Source of the DNA: Desulfospira joergensenii DSM 10085
GTDB lineage: Bacteria; Desulfobacterota; Desulfobacteria; Desulfobacterales; Desulfobacteraceae
Assembly (NCBI RefSeq): GCF_000420085.1
Contig: NZ_ATUG01000001.1
Location: 1,240,001 to 1,304,000 of the forward strand
Length of the DNA stretch: 64,000 nt
Direction: 5' to 3'
In this document: positions 26,028 through 34,527 of the stretch, piece by piece
Layout of the letters: each line of letters begins with the position of its first letter
Numbering within the stretch: position 1 is the stretch's first letter
Translations under genes and position numbers: made by a program
The notes under the pieces: generated by a model
What the model saw: only the letters and a program-made list of their open reading frames with translations
What the model was told of the DNA's origin: nothing
Databases searched by the model: none

Positions 26028-26423
26028 ATGGCAAAACCCAATGATTTAGTGCTCATATACCTGGAAGATGCTCCTGTCTCCTTCGCCAGGATCGAAAGCA
26101 TTCTCCCGGACCATAAGAAAGACTGGTTTCAGATCAAGCTGCTCATGCTCCAGATTCCCCTCCAGGTCGTGGTATGGATTCTAAAAGATGATTATATCAA
26201 CGGTACGGAATTCCAGATGAACCAGAAGAGAATGAGACTGGAAAAAGTAGTCTGCCCGGTGGAGGAACTGCCCCTTTCCAGTAAAATGAATGATTCTCCG
26301 GCCCCGGAAAATTCTGAGACCCAGGACCCGGAACCTGAAAAAGACAGTCCTTCCCGGGACGCCTCCCCGGACGAGAACGGCCGGGTGATCTCCTTTTCAG
26401 ACTTTCAAAAAAAACAGGAATAG
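26028..26423 (+). CDS. Conserved hypothetical protein
   Basis: A 131-residue soluble protein beginning MAKPNDLVLIYLEDAPVSFA. The first 80 residues look like a small beta-barrel (LVLIYLEDAP..FARIESILPD, then QIPLQVVVWILKDDYINGTEF). The tail is disordered and rich in Pro, Glu and Asp, closing with GRVISFSDFQKKQE. I recognise no catalytic motif. It lies 13 bp upstream of the DUF1848 gene and may be co-transcribed with it. Confidence 0.7.
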   Translation: MAKPNDLVLIYLEDAPVSFARIESILPDHKKDWFQIKLLMLQIPLQVVVWILKDDYINGTEFQMNQKRMRLEKVVCPVEELPLSSKMNDSPAPENSETQDPEPEKDSPSRDASPDENGRVISFSDFQKKQE

Positions 26424-26436
26424 CGTTTATCCTTCC

Positions 26437-27411
26437 ATGGGCCGGACAGGGGATCAGATTATTTCAGCGTCCAGGCGGACCGATATTCCGGGAGGGTATA
26501 CGGACTGGTTCATGGACCGGATCCAGAAAGGGGGCTTCAGGATTAAAAACCCCTATAACCAGAAAGAAAGATTCGTCAGCGTCACCCCGGACAATACCCA
26601 TTCCATTGTATTCTGGTCAAAAAACTACGGACCTTTCCTGGACCGGGAGGCAGACCGGATACTGACGGACCTGGGCTATCCTCTTTTTTTTAACTTTACC
26701 ATCAACTCTCAATCCACTGTGCTTGAACCGGGAATTCCTCCCCTTGGGGAGCGGCTGAGCCAGCTCGCCCGCCTCTCCGGGCGGTTCGGCCCGGACAGGA
26801 TTGCCTGGCGATTTGACCCCATCTGCTTTTTTAAAAAAGACGACGGCAGGATGGAGAACAATCTTAAGGACTTCCCCATAATCGCAGATGCAGCAGCCGA
26901 TCTGGGCATTCCAAAATGCGTCACCAGTTTTTATGACGCCTATGCCAAGGTTAAAAGACGGGTGAACCAGATGATTTCCCGGGGAAAACCCAAAATCACC
27001 TTTCATGATCCCGGGCAGGAAGAAAAAATCAAGATCCTTGAACGCATGGCCGCCTTTCTAGGCTCCAGAAAAATCAGGCTCTCCCTGTGCTGCGAATCCG
27101 GCCTGTTCCGGGAAATCAGCGAAAAGCAAGAAAACGTCCCGGACCAAAAGGAGAGTCCAGGTCCTTTTATGGAAGAAAACGCCTGCATTGACGGCCCTCT
27201 CCTGAAGAGGATCTACAAGGGAAACCCTTTGCTGGCCCGGGACTACGGCCAGAGATCCAAGCTGGGATGCCGCTGTACTAAATCCATTGACATCGGCTCA
27301 TATGAAGACCATCCCTGCTTCCATGATTGTCTGTTCTGCTACGCGAACACGGGGATGGATACGCGAACGAAAAAAACAGGATCCAATGAAAATAAAAAAT
27401 TTGAAAATTGA
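26437..27411 (+). CDS. DUF1848 family protein
   Basis: A 324-residue protein of DUF1848. It opens ISASRRTDIPGGYTDWFMDR, then IVFWSKNYGPFL and a barrel-like middle (FNFTINSQSTVLEPG, IAWRFDPICFF). At the C-terminus a cysteine cluster reads GCRCTKSIDIGSYEDHPCFH and DCLFCYAN. The spacing suggests a metal or iron-sulfur site and a distant radical-SAM-like relationship has been discussed for the family, but no activity is known. The start has a weak ribosome site. Its last 26 bp overlap the dusB start, indicating translational coupling. Confidence 0.85.
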   Translation: MGRTGDQIISASRRTDIPGGYTDWFMDRIQKGGFRIKNPYNQKERFVSVTPDNTHSIVFWSKNYGPFLDREADRILTDLGYPLFFNFTINSQSTVLEPGIPPLGERLSQLARLSGRFGPDRIAWRFDPICFFKKDDGRMENNLKDFPIIADAAADLGIPKCVTSFYDAYAKVKRRVNQMISRGKPKITFHDPGQEEKIKILERMAAFLGSRKIRLSLCCESGLFREISEKQENVPDQKESPGPFMEENACIDGPLLKRIYKGNPLLARDYGQRSKLGCRCTKSIDIGSYEDHPCFHDCLFCYANTGMDTRTKKTGSNENKKFEN

Positions 27412-28387
27412 GGGAAAGACCTTTCTCGCCCCTTTGGCCGGGATTACCAATCTGCCCTTCCGCAGGCTGGTCAAGGGCTGCGGCTGCGGCGTGGTCTGTT
27501 CGGAGATGGTCAGCGCCAAGGGGATATTTTACGATTCTGAAAAAACCCTGACCCTCATGGCCTCCTGCGAGGAGGAAAAACCGTTGTCCGTCCAGATATT
27601 CGGGGCAGATCCCGAATCCATGGCCCATGCCGCCGGGGTCGTGGAGCAGACCGGCAGTGCGGATATCCTGGACATCAACTTTGGCTGCAGCGTCAAAAAG
27701 GTCATCAAACAGGGGGCAGGTGTGGCCTTGATGAAAGAGCCGGAACTCTCCCGGCGCATCATCCGCGCCGTCCGAAGGGCCACCTGCCTGCCCTTTACCA
27801 TCAAGATCCGATCCGGGTGGGACCGGTCCGGTGGCCAGGCCCTGGACCTGGCCCGGATGGCAGAAGAAGAGGGGGTGGATGGTCTTGTCATCCATCCCCG
27901 GACCGCTTCCCAGGGATTCAAGGGCAGGTCAGACTGGGACCTGATCCGGCAGATCAAAGAGAAAATTTCCATCCCGGTGATCGGAAACGGCGATATCAAC
28001 AGCGTTGAAGATGCCGCCCGGATGATATCCCAGACCGGGTGCGACGGTGTCATGATCGGACGGGCCGCCATGGCCGATCCCTTTCTCCCCTCCCGGGTGG
28101 ACGAGTTTCTGGCCACCGGAACATATCCCCGGTCCGGGACAAAAGAGATCTTTGAAAAGATGGAAGAACTGACCCGGATGGTTGTGGAATATTTCGGAGA
28201 AGGTCCGGCCTGCAAAATGCTCCGGGGCAGACTCTCCTGGTTTGTCAAGGGACTGCCGGGGTCCTCCTCCTTCCGGAGGGAACTGTCCGGAATCCAATCC
28301 CAGGCCCATGCCCTGGAGCTGATCCTCTCCTTCAGGCAATCCCTGCCAAAAGAAGAGGACAGGCCTGCAGATCATTCCTTTTCATAA
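27386..28387 (+). CDS. dusB: tRNA-dihydrouridine synthase, DusB-type
   Basis: A 333-residue FMN enzyme reducing tRNA uridines. Motifs: KTFLAPLAGITNLPFRRLVK, CSEMVSAKGIFY, DINFGCSVKKVIKQGAG with the catalytic cysteine, TIKIRSGWD, VIHPRTASQGFKG, and VIGNGDINS / GVMIGRAAMADPF. The usual NMGCP reads NFGCS here, with serine replacing proline. Start at 27386 (MKIKNLKIEGK) follows AGGATCC; a longer frame upstream would run inside the DUF1848 gene. The 3' end overlaps the convergent queF by 16 bp. It is distinct from the other Dus gene at 18637. Confidence 0.9.
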   Translation: MKIKNLKIEGKTFLAPLAGITNLPFRRLVKGCGCGVVCSEMVSAKGIFYDSEKTLTLMASCEEEKPLSVQIFGADPESMAHAAGVVEQTGSADILDINFGCSVKKVIKQGAGVALMKEPELSRRIIRAVRRATCLPFTIKIRSGWDRSGGQALDLARMAEEEGVDGLVIHPRTASQGFKGRSDWDLIRQIKEKISIPVIGNGDINSVEDAARMISQTGCDGVMIGRAAMADPFLPSRVDEFLATGTYPRSGTKEIFEKMEELTRMVVEYFGEGPACKMLRGRLSWFVKGLPGSSSFRRELSGIQSQAHALELILSFRQSLPKEEDRPADHSFS

Positions 28388-28776
28388 ACCGCAGTGGCGA
28401 CGGAACTGATCCCCCCCCTGGGCGTGAATTCGCCGGTGACCTTCATGCTCAGGGGCTTGATCACCCCTGCCAGATCATCCAGGATCTTATTGACCACATG
28501 TTCGTAAAACATGCCTACATTCCTGTACTGGAGCAGGTAATATTTCAGGGATTTCAACTCCACGATGTACTGGTCCGGCCGATACTCGATAATGATGCAT
28601 CCATTGTCCGGAAGGCCGGTCATGGGGCAGACCGAGGTATATTCGGGCTGGCGGATCCGGATATCAATGCTCCGTTTCGATTTATACGCATATTCAATGG
28701 GTTCCAGCAGATCCGTTTTGATCACCTCGGGGTCATCGATGGTAAATGGGGTGGTATAATTTTTATTTTCAACCAT
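28372..28776 (-). CDS. queF: NADPH-dependent 7-cyano-7-deazaguanine reductase
   Basis: A 134-residue short-form QueF, reducing preQ0 to preQ1 in queuosine synthesis. The catalytic cysteine lies in EYTSVCPMTGLPDNG (about residue 50), and the family motif E-x2-SLK-x-YL is seen as VELKSLKYYLLQYRN. Length matches the YkvM-type enzyme. AAGGAT precedes the ATG. No other queuosine gene is in view, but the neighbouring dihydrouridine synthase is also a tRNA-modification gene. A 16-bp overlap of the two convergent 3' ends leaves no room for a terminator between them. Confidence 0.93.
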   Translation of the reverse strand: MVENKNYTTPFTIDDPEVIKTDLLEPIEYAYKSKRSIDIRIRQPEYTSVCPMTGLPDNGCIIIEYRPDQYIVELKSLKYYLLQYRNVGMFYEHVVNKILDDLAGVIKPLSMKVTGEFTPRGGISSVATAVYEKE

Positions 28777-29112
28777 GGTTTATCCTTAATTTTATTCTAG
28801 CAATTATCATTTTTCCGGGGAATTTATCACAAAGGCCGGGGTCTGACAACCTAAGTTCAGACCCTGTGGGATAGGGTTCCCGGGACGGAAAGCCCCTGCT
28901 GTCGCGGTTGACACATTACAAAAAAAGTCTTGACAAACTCTTAAAAACAAAGGATAAATACCAAAAATTTTTTTTATTATCACAGAGCGTCACCGTTTGA
29001 ATCCTTTCGGATTCACCTGCAACAGACTCGAGCTTCACTTGCGAGCAGACATTGTCCGAACAATGGGCCCGGACCACCCACGATCAAAATCCCTAAGGAG
29101 GATAAATTTATC
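28777..29112 (+). promoter_or_regulatory. 336-bp gap: promoter and hairpin-rich leader
   Basis: GGGTCTGA (28839-28846) and TCAGACCC (28857-28864) form a stem. TTGACA (28930-28935) with GATAAA (28953-28958), 17 bp apart, is a candidate promoter for the gene at 29113. The predicted leader of about 150 nt then has successive hairpins: GAATCC-TTTC-GGATTC, CTCG...CGAG and CATTGT-CCGA-ACAATG, ending with a strong AAGGAGG. The arrangement suggests a structured 5' leader, class unknown. Confidence 0.5.
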
Positions 29113-29922
29113 ATGAATGATTTTCTACAGAGCCTTCGAAACGGCCAATCAGAAAAACAACGTACACCCAAAACCCGAAAAAGCTACGACAACCCCTATC
29201 ATCATACCAGCAGCCCCAGATTCCATCCCTATGGAGGCAATTATACCCGGAACCAGCAGCAGCCGCCCATGAAAAGGCAGCCGACATCTCCGCCCCATCC
29301 GGGCGGCGGCAATCAGCTTCCCATGGAAGAGACCGCCATGCTTGCCGATTCCATAGAGAATCTGACCAGCCACATTGAAACCCTGGTCAAAACCCATGAA
29401 TACATGGCCGGTGTCCAGGAGAGAACCTCTGAGATACTCGAGCGCCAGGCCATTGCCATTGAACGCATTGTCAATCACCTGAACATGCCTCCCCTGCCGG
29501 AAACCGAGCCTGTCCAGGAATTTGAAAATCATTATATCAGCTCCAGGGAAGAGGAAAATTATCCGGAACAGGGCTTTTCCGAAAATCCGTATGAAATGGA
29601 GGAAGATCCGGTTCAGGAGGTTATCCAGCCGCAGCCGCCGGTGGTTCCCACGCCCAGGAAGCGCAAACCTGCCAAGCAGGTGCTCAGAAGGCGAAAAAAA
29701 GCGGAAACCAAAAAGATTCTTGTCCAGCAGCCTGAAACAACTCCCAAAGAGACCAAACTGATGGGCCGGGAGGAGATCATGGAGATTATTAATTCCATGC
29801 GGGAACAGGGCGCCACATTTGATCAGGTAGCCAAACGTCTCATCGAACTGGGCCAGCCCACTTTCTCCGGACGCGGGGAATGGCATGCCCAGACCGTACA
29901 CAGGCTTTGCAGCAAAAAATAA
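29113..29922 (+). CDS. Putative DNA-binding protein with recombinase-like helix-turn-helix
   Basis: A 269-residue, low-complexity protein. The first 70 residues are basic and proline-rich, residues about 75-125 form a predicted helix (METAMLADSIENLTSHIETL-like repeats of hydrophobics), then comes an acidic, disordered section and a strongly basic block (PRKRKPAKQVLRRRKKAE). The C-terminus, IINSMREQGATFDQVAKRLI then GQPTFSGRGEWHAQTVHRL, matches the helix-turn-helix that follows the catalytic core of serine recombinases (T.G..W....V..L). No catalytic serine domain is present, so it is not a recombinase. I infer a chromatin or regulatory role. A perfect AAGGAGG precedes the ATG. Confidence 0.65.
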   Translation: MNDFLQSLRNGQSEKQRTPKTRKSYDNPYHHTSSPRFHPYGGNYTRNQQQPPMKRQPTSPPHPGGGNQLPMEETAMLADSIENLTSHIETLVKTHEYMAGVQERTSEILERQAIAIERIVNHLNMPPLPETEPVQEFENHYISSREEENYPEQGFSENPYEMEEDPVQEVIQPQPPVVPTPRKRKPAKQVLRRRKKAETKKILVQQPETTPKETKLMGREEIMEIINSMREQGATFDQVAKRLIELGQPTFSGRGEWHAQTVHRLCSKK

Positions 29923-29959
29923 TCTTTTCCATATCCTCCTTATCCTCCGGTTAAGATTC

Positions 29960-29987
29960 AGGGCGGAAGAAGATCTTCTTCCGCCCT
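29960..29987. terminator. 28-bp perfect palindrome terminator
   Basis: AGGGCGGAAGAAGA and TCTTCTTCCGCCCT are exact reverse complements with no spacer, placed between two convergent genes and followed on the plus strand by ATTTATT. It should terminate the plus-strand gene and perhaps the minus-strand one. Confidence 0.75.
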
Positions 29988-30330
29988 ATTTATTCAGGCT
30001 GTCCATATACTCTTTCCACTCCGCAGGAAGAAGCTGGCGCTTTTTGGTGTTGCACGCCTTACAGCAGGGAACCAGATTGTATTTCTCGGATTTTCCTCCC
30101 CGGGCCAGGGGAATGACATGATCCATGGTCAGATCCGCCGGGGCAAAGGATTTCCGGCAGTAATGGCAGATCCCGGCGGAGCGTTTCCGCTTCCACCACT
30201 GTCCGGCCCTCAGGGTTCTGGCCTTGGCCTTTTCTTTTTTTATGACGGCTTCGTCTATGAAACCGATGAAAGGATCCACACCTTGCTCTCTTTTCAATTT
30301 CTCTCGGTTTTTGGATGAAATCTTGCCCAT
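29986..30330 (-). CDS. HNH endonuclease
   Basis: A 114-residue small HNH nuclease. The domain reads GICHYCRKSFAPADLTMDHV, then IPLARGGKSEKYNLVPCCKACN: two CxxC zinc pairs flank the DH..P..RGG...N catalytic core. The function may be restriction-like, repair or mobile DNA; none is shown. The start at 30330 (MGKISSKNRE) lies inside the left arm of a palindromic repeat (30306-30437), so the first codons derive from that element and the true start could differ. It is downstream of era on the same strand, without a clear ribosome site. Confidence 0.8.
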   Translation of the reverse strand: MGKISSKNREKLKREQGVDPFIGFIDEAVIKKEKAKARTLRAGQWWKRKRSAGICHYCRKSFAPADLTMDHVIPLARGGKSEKYNLVPCCKACNTKKRQLLPAEWKEYMDSLNK

Positions 30331-30437
30331 ATACAAGGCGCAAGAACTTTTGAAACCGGAGTGTACTTTAGTACATGAGGATTGCAAAAGTTTGAAGCAA
30401 CGCCGCAGATGGGTGAGAGTTCGTCCAAAAACTATTT
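30306..30437. repeat. Dispersed palindromic repeat (about 130 bp)
   Basis: TTTTTGGATGAAATCTTGCC onward pairs with the reverse complement of a right arm ending AGAGTTCGTCCAAAAA. Further in, ACTTTTG pairs with CAAAAGT, and the centre is GTAC-TTTA-GTAC. I have seen elements of this kind (AAGGCGC...GTAC..GTAC...GCAACGCCG...GATGGG) scattered in proteobacterial genomes. It covers the HNH start and reaches into the last codons of era. Confidence 0.65.
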
Positions 30438-31307
30438 GTATCCGAATTCGTCCAGGGTTCTCCCCCTGCTATACCAATCCTTGGTCACCTTGACAAAAAG
30501 CTTGAGAAGGACCTTTGACCCCAGCATCTCTTCCATATCCTTCCTGGCTTTGGTGCCGATCCGGGTCAGCATGGCCCCTTTTTTGCCGATGATGATGCCC
30601 TTTTGCGAATCCCTGGCCACGTGGATACTGGCATGGATGAGAATGAGTTTTTTCTCCACATCAAAGGCGTCCACGGTCACTGCCGAAGAATAGGGGATTT
30701 CCATGCCCGTGAGCCGGAAGACCTTTTCCCGGATGATCTCTTTGACCATGAATTTTTCAGAGATATCGGTAAAAGTTTCCTCGGGATAGAGCCTGGGCCC
30801 CTCCGGCAAAGAGACTTCCACCTCTTCGATAAGATTCTCCACCTGGATATTCCCTTTGGCAGACACCGGGATCACGGCCCGGAACTGAAAAAGCCCCTGG
30901 AACTCCTCGGCCAGTTTGAACACGTCTGCTTTTTTGGCCAGATCAATCTTGTTCATGGCCAGGATTACAGGTTTGGAAACCTTGTGTAACTGGGAAATAA
31001 TCAATTTTTCCGCAGAGTAATTCCTGGATACGACATCCACCATGAACAGGATCAGGTCCACATCCTCCAGGGCGAGCAGGGCCTGATCCACAATTCTCTT
31101 GTTCAGCAGGGTGGTGGACTTGTGAATCCCCGGGGTATCCACGAATATGATCTGGGATTCGGACCGGTTGACAATGCCCACGATTCTGTCCCGGGTGGTC
31201 TGGGGCTTTTTTGAAGTGATGGAGATCTTCTGACCCAGCACCTGGTTGAGCAGGGTGGACTTTCCTGCATTGGGTGCCCCGATAATGCCTACGAATCCGG
31301 ATCGCAT
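30432..31307 (-). CDS. era: GTPase Era
   Basis: A 291-residue GTPase that binds 16S rRNA and 30S assembly intermediates. G1 is GAPNAGKST (about 9-17), G2 TTRDR, G3 DTPG, G4 NKID, and the C-terminal KH domain contains VARDSQKGIIIGKKG. Length is typical. The last codons (LDEFGYK) lie against the palindromic repeat. ATG at 31307 is 4 bp after the engB stop, so translation is likely coupled; the whole hisI-hisG-aminotransferase-engB-era run is one operon. Confidence 0.96.
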   Translation of the reverse strand: MRSGFVGIIGAPNAGKSTLLNQVLGQKISITSKKPQTTRDRIVGIVNRSESQIIFVDTPGIHKSTTLLNKRIVDQALLALEDVDLILFMVDVVSRNYSAEKLIISQLHKVSKPVILAMNKIDLAKKADVFKLAEEFQGLFQFRAVIPVSAKGNIQVENLIEEVEVSLPEGPRLYPEETFTDISEKFMVKEIIREKVFRLTGMEIPYSSAVTVDAFDVEKKLILIHASIHVARDSQKGIIIGKKGAMLTRIGTKARKDMEEMLGSKVLLKLFVKVTKDWYSRGRTLDEFGYK

Positions 31308-31311
31308 CTTT

Positions 31312-31929
31312 TTATCCCTCGTACCATTCCATTAGATTTACGATTTCATCCAGGACCGTCTCCCGGCCCAGGCCGGTCTTGGATGAAAAGAGAATCACCC
31401 CGTCCTTTTCCCGGTTCATCTGGGAGCATATGGCGGTCAGTCTTTTCTTCTGCTGGGTTTTTGAAAGTTTATCCGCCTTGGTCAGGACCACCAGAAAGGG
31501 CATGGAATGGGACTCCAGCCAATGGACCAGGTCAGACTCTTCTTTTCCCGGATCCCGCCGGATATCCACAAGCAGGATCAGGCCGTAGAGATTTTCCCTA
31601 TGGGAGAGATACCTCTCCACCATGGGCTGCCACTGGTCCCTGATCTTTTTGGAAACCTTGGCATATCCGTACCCGGGCAGATCCACAAAACAAATTTCTT
31701 CTCCGGAATCCCGACCGGAATCCGCAAGAACCCGGAAAAAATTAATGAGCTGGGTACACCCGGGCTTGGAGCTGGTTTTCACCATATCCCTTCTTTGGAT
31801 CAGGGTATTGATCAAAGAGGATTTGCCCACGTTGGAACGGCCGGCAAAGGCAATTTCCGGGAAAGCATGCTCCGGATACTGGGAGGGTTTGACAGCGCTC
31901 TTTATGAACTCGACGTTTTTAATCTTCAT
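31312..31929 (-). CDS. engB: Ribosome biogenesis GTP-binding protein EngB/YsxC
   Basis: A 205-residue TrmE-Era-EngA-EngB-type GTPase needed for 50S assembly. G1 is GRSNVGKSSLIN (about 30-41), G2 GCTQLINFF, G3 DLPGYGYAKV (the EngB signature), G4 TKADKL. Length is normal. The ATG overlaps the stop of the upstream aminotransferase gene (ATGA), showing tight coupling. Confidence 0.95.
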   Translation of the reverse strand: MKIKNVEFIKSAVKPSQYPEHAFPEIAFAGRSNVGKSSLINTLIQRRDMVKTSSKPGCTQLINFFRVLADSGRDSGEEICFVDLPGYGYAKVSKKIRDQWQPMVERYLSHRENLYGLILLVDIRRDPGKEESDLVHWLESHSMPFLVVLTKADKLSKTQQKKRLTAICSQMNREKDGVILFSSKTGLGRETVLDEIVNLMEWYEG

Positions 31930-33083
31930 GTATGGTCTTTTAAATAGGCTTCCATGCGGTCCAGGCCAATGGTCAGGTTCTCCAGGGAGTTGGCATAGGA
32001 AAACCGCAGATACCCTTCCCCGTTGGCCCCGAAATCAACGCCCGGGGTGACCCCGATATGGGCCTTTTCCAGAATATCAAAGGCCAGGTGATAGGAATCC
32101 ATTGAAATATGCTTTACATTGGCAAACACATAAAAGGCCCCGGTGGGTTCCACACTGATTCCCAGGCCCATATCCTTGAGCCGTTTGATCATATATTTTC
32201 TCCGGGTATTGTAAACTTCCTTCATCCTGGCCGTTTCTTCCCCGGCATGGGTCAGGGCGGCTGCCCCGGCCAGCTGGACAACGGAATTGGCGCAGATGAA
32301 AAAATTCTGCTGGAGCACCTGCAGGGCCCGGATGAACTCCTCCGGGGCGATCAGATACCCCAGGCGCAGCCCGGTCATGGCAAAAAGCTTTGAAAATCCG
32401 TTCAGGACAAAGGCCTTATCCGTAAATTCAAGGATAGAGTGTTCCCGGCCCTCGTAGACCAGCCCGTGATAAATTTCATCGGAGATAATGTAGAGATCGT
32501 GCTCCCGGGCCACCCCAACGATTTCTTCCATCCGCTCTTTTGGGATGACGTTGCCGGTCGGGTTGGACGGGGAGTTGATGAAGATGGCCTTTGTCCGGGA
32601 AGTGATCTTTTCCCGGATGGCCTCCGGGGTATAGACAAACCCCTCTTCCTCGAAAACCGGGACGGTGACCGGAACCCCCTGGGTGTAATGGACGAAATTT
32701 TCATAACAGGCATAGTGGGGATCTGAAATAATGATCTCGTCCCCGGGATTCACCAGGGCCGAAAACAAGAGCAGCATGGCAGGAGAGGTGCCCGAGGTCA
32801 CCAGGATCCGGCCCGGGTCCACCCCGACCCCGTATGTGGTCTGATAGTAATCGGATATGGCCTGCCTGAGCCTCGGATCGCCCAGGCTGTGGGTATAGGA
32901 GGTTTCGTTACAGGAAAGCGCCTCAATACTGACCCGGTTCACGCATTCAGGCACATTGAAATCAGGTTCCCCGATTTCCATGTGGATCACGTCAATGCCC
33001 CGGGCCTCCATCTTCTGGATTTTTTCCAGGATATCCATGACGATAAAGGGGGTTATATTTTCGCACCGTTTGGCTGGTTTCAT
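31926..33083 (-). CDS. Class I/II pyridoxal-phosphate aminotransferase
   Basis: A 385-residue fold-type I aminotransferase. SYTHSLGDPRLRQAI near residue 65, FINSPSNPTGNVIPKE with the PLP-contacting NPTG, DEIYHGLVYEG with the conserved Asp/Tyr, and the Schiff-base lysine in LNGFSKLFAMTGLRLGYLI. The family covers aspartate, alanine and aromatic aminotransferases; substrate is uncertain, though proximity to hisG/hisI suggests an amino-acid biosynthetic role (histidinol-phosphate use is possible but the sequence is more like aspartate-type). Start at 33083 (MKPAKRC) follows AGGGG; a TTG two codons upstream is an alternative. Confidence 0.85.
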   Translation of the reverse strand: MKPAKRCENITPFIVMDILEKIQKMEARGIDVIHMEIGEPDFNVPECVNRVSIEALSCNETSYTHSLGDPRLRQAISDYYQTTYGVGVDPGRILVTSGTSPAMLLLFSALVNPGDEIIISDPHYACYENFVHYTQGVPVTVPVFEEEGFVYTPEAIREKITSRTKAIFINSPSNPTGNVIPKERMEEIVGVAREHDLYIISDEIYHGLVYEGREHSILEFTDKAFVLNGFSKLFAMTGLRLGYLIAPEEFIRALQVLQQNFFICANSVVQLAGAAALTHAGEETARMKEVYNTRRKYMIKRLKDMGLGISVEPTGAFYVFANVKHISMDSYHLAFDILEKAHIGVTPGVDFGANGEGYLRFSYANSLENLTIGLDRMEAYLKDHT

Positions 33084-33093
33084 GCTCAATCCC

Positions 33094-33969
33094 CTATAAG
33101 ACTTTGTTCAGGGGATACTCAATAATCCCTTCTGCCCCTTCCTTGAGCAGCCTGGGAATGAGATCCCGGACATATCCGGTATCAATAATACTCTCCACGG
33201 AAAACCAGTCCGACTGATACAGGGGAGCAACCGTCGGACCGTTGAGGCTGGGCAGGAGTCCCACGATCCTGGCGATCTTGTTTTCCGGCACATTCATCTT
33301 AATGCCCACCATCTTGTCTGCCACAAGGGCGCTCTGGAGCAGCATGGCGATCTGCTCGATCTTTTCTCTCTTTTTCGGGTCTTCCCAGGCTTTTTTATTG
33401 GCAATGAGCTGGGTATTGGTTTCCATTACCTCGTGGATTACCTTGAGGTTATGGGCCCGGATGGTGCTCTCGGTTTCCGTGATTTCCACAATGGCGTCTG
33501 CCAGGCCGGACACGATTTTGGCTTCGGTGGCTCCCCAGGAAAATTTCACGTTTACATTGATATTTCTCTTTTGGAAAAACCGCCGGGTGAACTGGACCAG
33601 TTCCGTTGAAATGGTCATCCCCGCCAGATCCTCAACCGTGTTCACCGGAGAATCTCCGGCAACGGCAATGACCCACCGGGCCGGGCGGGCAGAGACCTTT
33701 GAATAGATCAGATCAGCCACGACATGGACATCGGATTCATGCTCGGCCACCCAGTCCAGGCCGGTCAGGCCTGCGTCGATGATGCCGCTTTCAACATTGA
33801 TGGACATCTCCTGTGCCCGGCACAGGGCGCATTCGATGCTGTCATCGTTGATGTCCGGAAAATAGCTTCTGCCCTCTACATTGATCTGCCAGCCGGACCG
33901 CTTGAACAGATTGATTGTCGCATTCTGAAGGCTCCCCTTTGGGATACCCAGTTTAAGAATTTTTTCCAT
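33094..33969 (-). CDS. hisG: ATP phosphoribosyltransferase (long form)
   Basis: A 291-residue HisG, first enzyme of histidine synthesis (ATP + PRPP). [20 protein letters not shown] is the N-terminal substrate region, [10 protein letters not shown] and [19 protein letters not shown] follow, and the C-terminal regulatory ACT-like domain (about 215-291) marks the long, HisZ-independent form, so histidine feedback is expected. The ATG shares one base with the hisI stop (TAATG), so translation is coupled. Confidence 0.95.
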   Translation of the reverse strand: MEKILKLGIPKGSLQNATINLFKRSGWQINVEGRSYFPDINDDSIECALCRAQEMSINVESGIIDAGLTGLDWVAEHESDVHVVADLIYSKVSARPARWVIAVAGDSPVNTVEDLAGMTISTELVQFTRRFFQKRNINVNVKFSWGATEAKIVSGLADAIVEITETESTIRAHNLKVIHEVMETNTQLIANKKAWEDPKKREKIEQIAMLLQSALVADKMVGIKMNVPENKIARIVGLLPSLNGPTVAPLYQSDWFSVESIIDTGYVRDLIPRLLKEGAEGIIEYPLNKVL

Positions 33970-34343
33970 TATCTATATACCTCTTCCGGATTAAACACCT
34001 TTGATTCTGTAATTTTCAATTCATTTCCGTCCACTTTGGAAAAAAAACAGGATTTATAGCCCTTATGGCAGGCAGCGCCTCCCTTTTGCTCGACCTTTAA
34101 AAGAAGGGTGTCCCGGTCACAGTCCACCCGGATTTCCCTGACCACCTGGACATGGCCCGAGGTCTCTCCCTTTTTCCAGAGACTCTGCCGGGAACGGCTG
34201 TAATAGGTGGCCTTTCCGGATTTCAGGGTTTCATTAAAGGAAGCCTCGTTCATATAGGCGAGCATCAGCACCTCACCGGTGTCGGCATCCTGGGCAATGG
34301 CCGGAATCAGGCCCCCGTTTTTTTCAAAATCAAGCGATATCAT
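33969..34343 (-). CDS. hisI: Phosphoribosyl-AMP cyclohydrolase
   Basis: A 124-residue single-domain HisI (no HisE fusion). Motifs: [20 protein letters not shown], then [20 protein letters not shown], and the metal site [20 protein letters not shown] with [10 protein letters not shown] supplying the other cysteines. Start at 34343 ([11 protein letters not shown]) follows AAGGAAAGAG. It heads the operon hisI-hisG-aminotransferase-engB-era. The promoter should lie in 34344-34460; none stands out. Confidence 0.94.
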   Translation of the reverse strand: MISLDFEKNGGLIPAIAQDADTGEVLMLAYMNEASFNETLKSGKATYYSRSRQSLWKKGETSGHVQVVREIRVDCDRDTLLLKVEQKGGAACHKGYKSCFFSKVDGNELKITESKVFNPEEVYR

Positions 34344-34463
34344 GACCAATCTCTTTCCTTAATTTCCATTCACCAAAACTGCTATAATTAGCCAATATCC
34401 TTTAAAAAGTCAACTCCTATCCTCCTGTTTTTCATCCCAAAATATAATCTTCAGCCTTATTCT

Positions 34464-34483
34464 ATTGCCTTATGAAAGGCAAT
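34464..34483. other. Perfect 8-bp stem-loop upstream of PBP1A
   Basis: ATTGCCTT-ATGA-AAGGCAAT lies between the divergent hisI and PBP1A genes, 45 bp before the PBP1A start. It may be an operator or leader hairpin. Confidence 0.4.
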
Positions 34484-34527
34484 TTGATAAGAACCTATTT
34501 CAAATTATAAAATGACAAATAGCTTCT

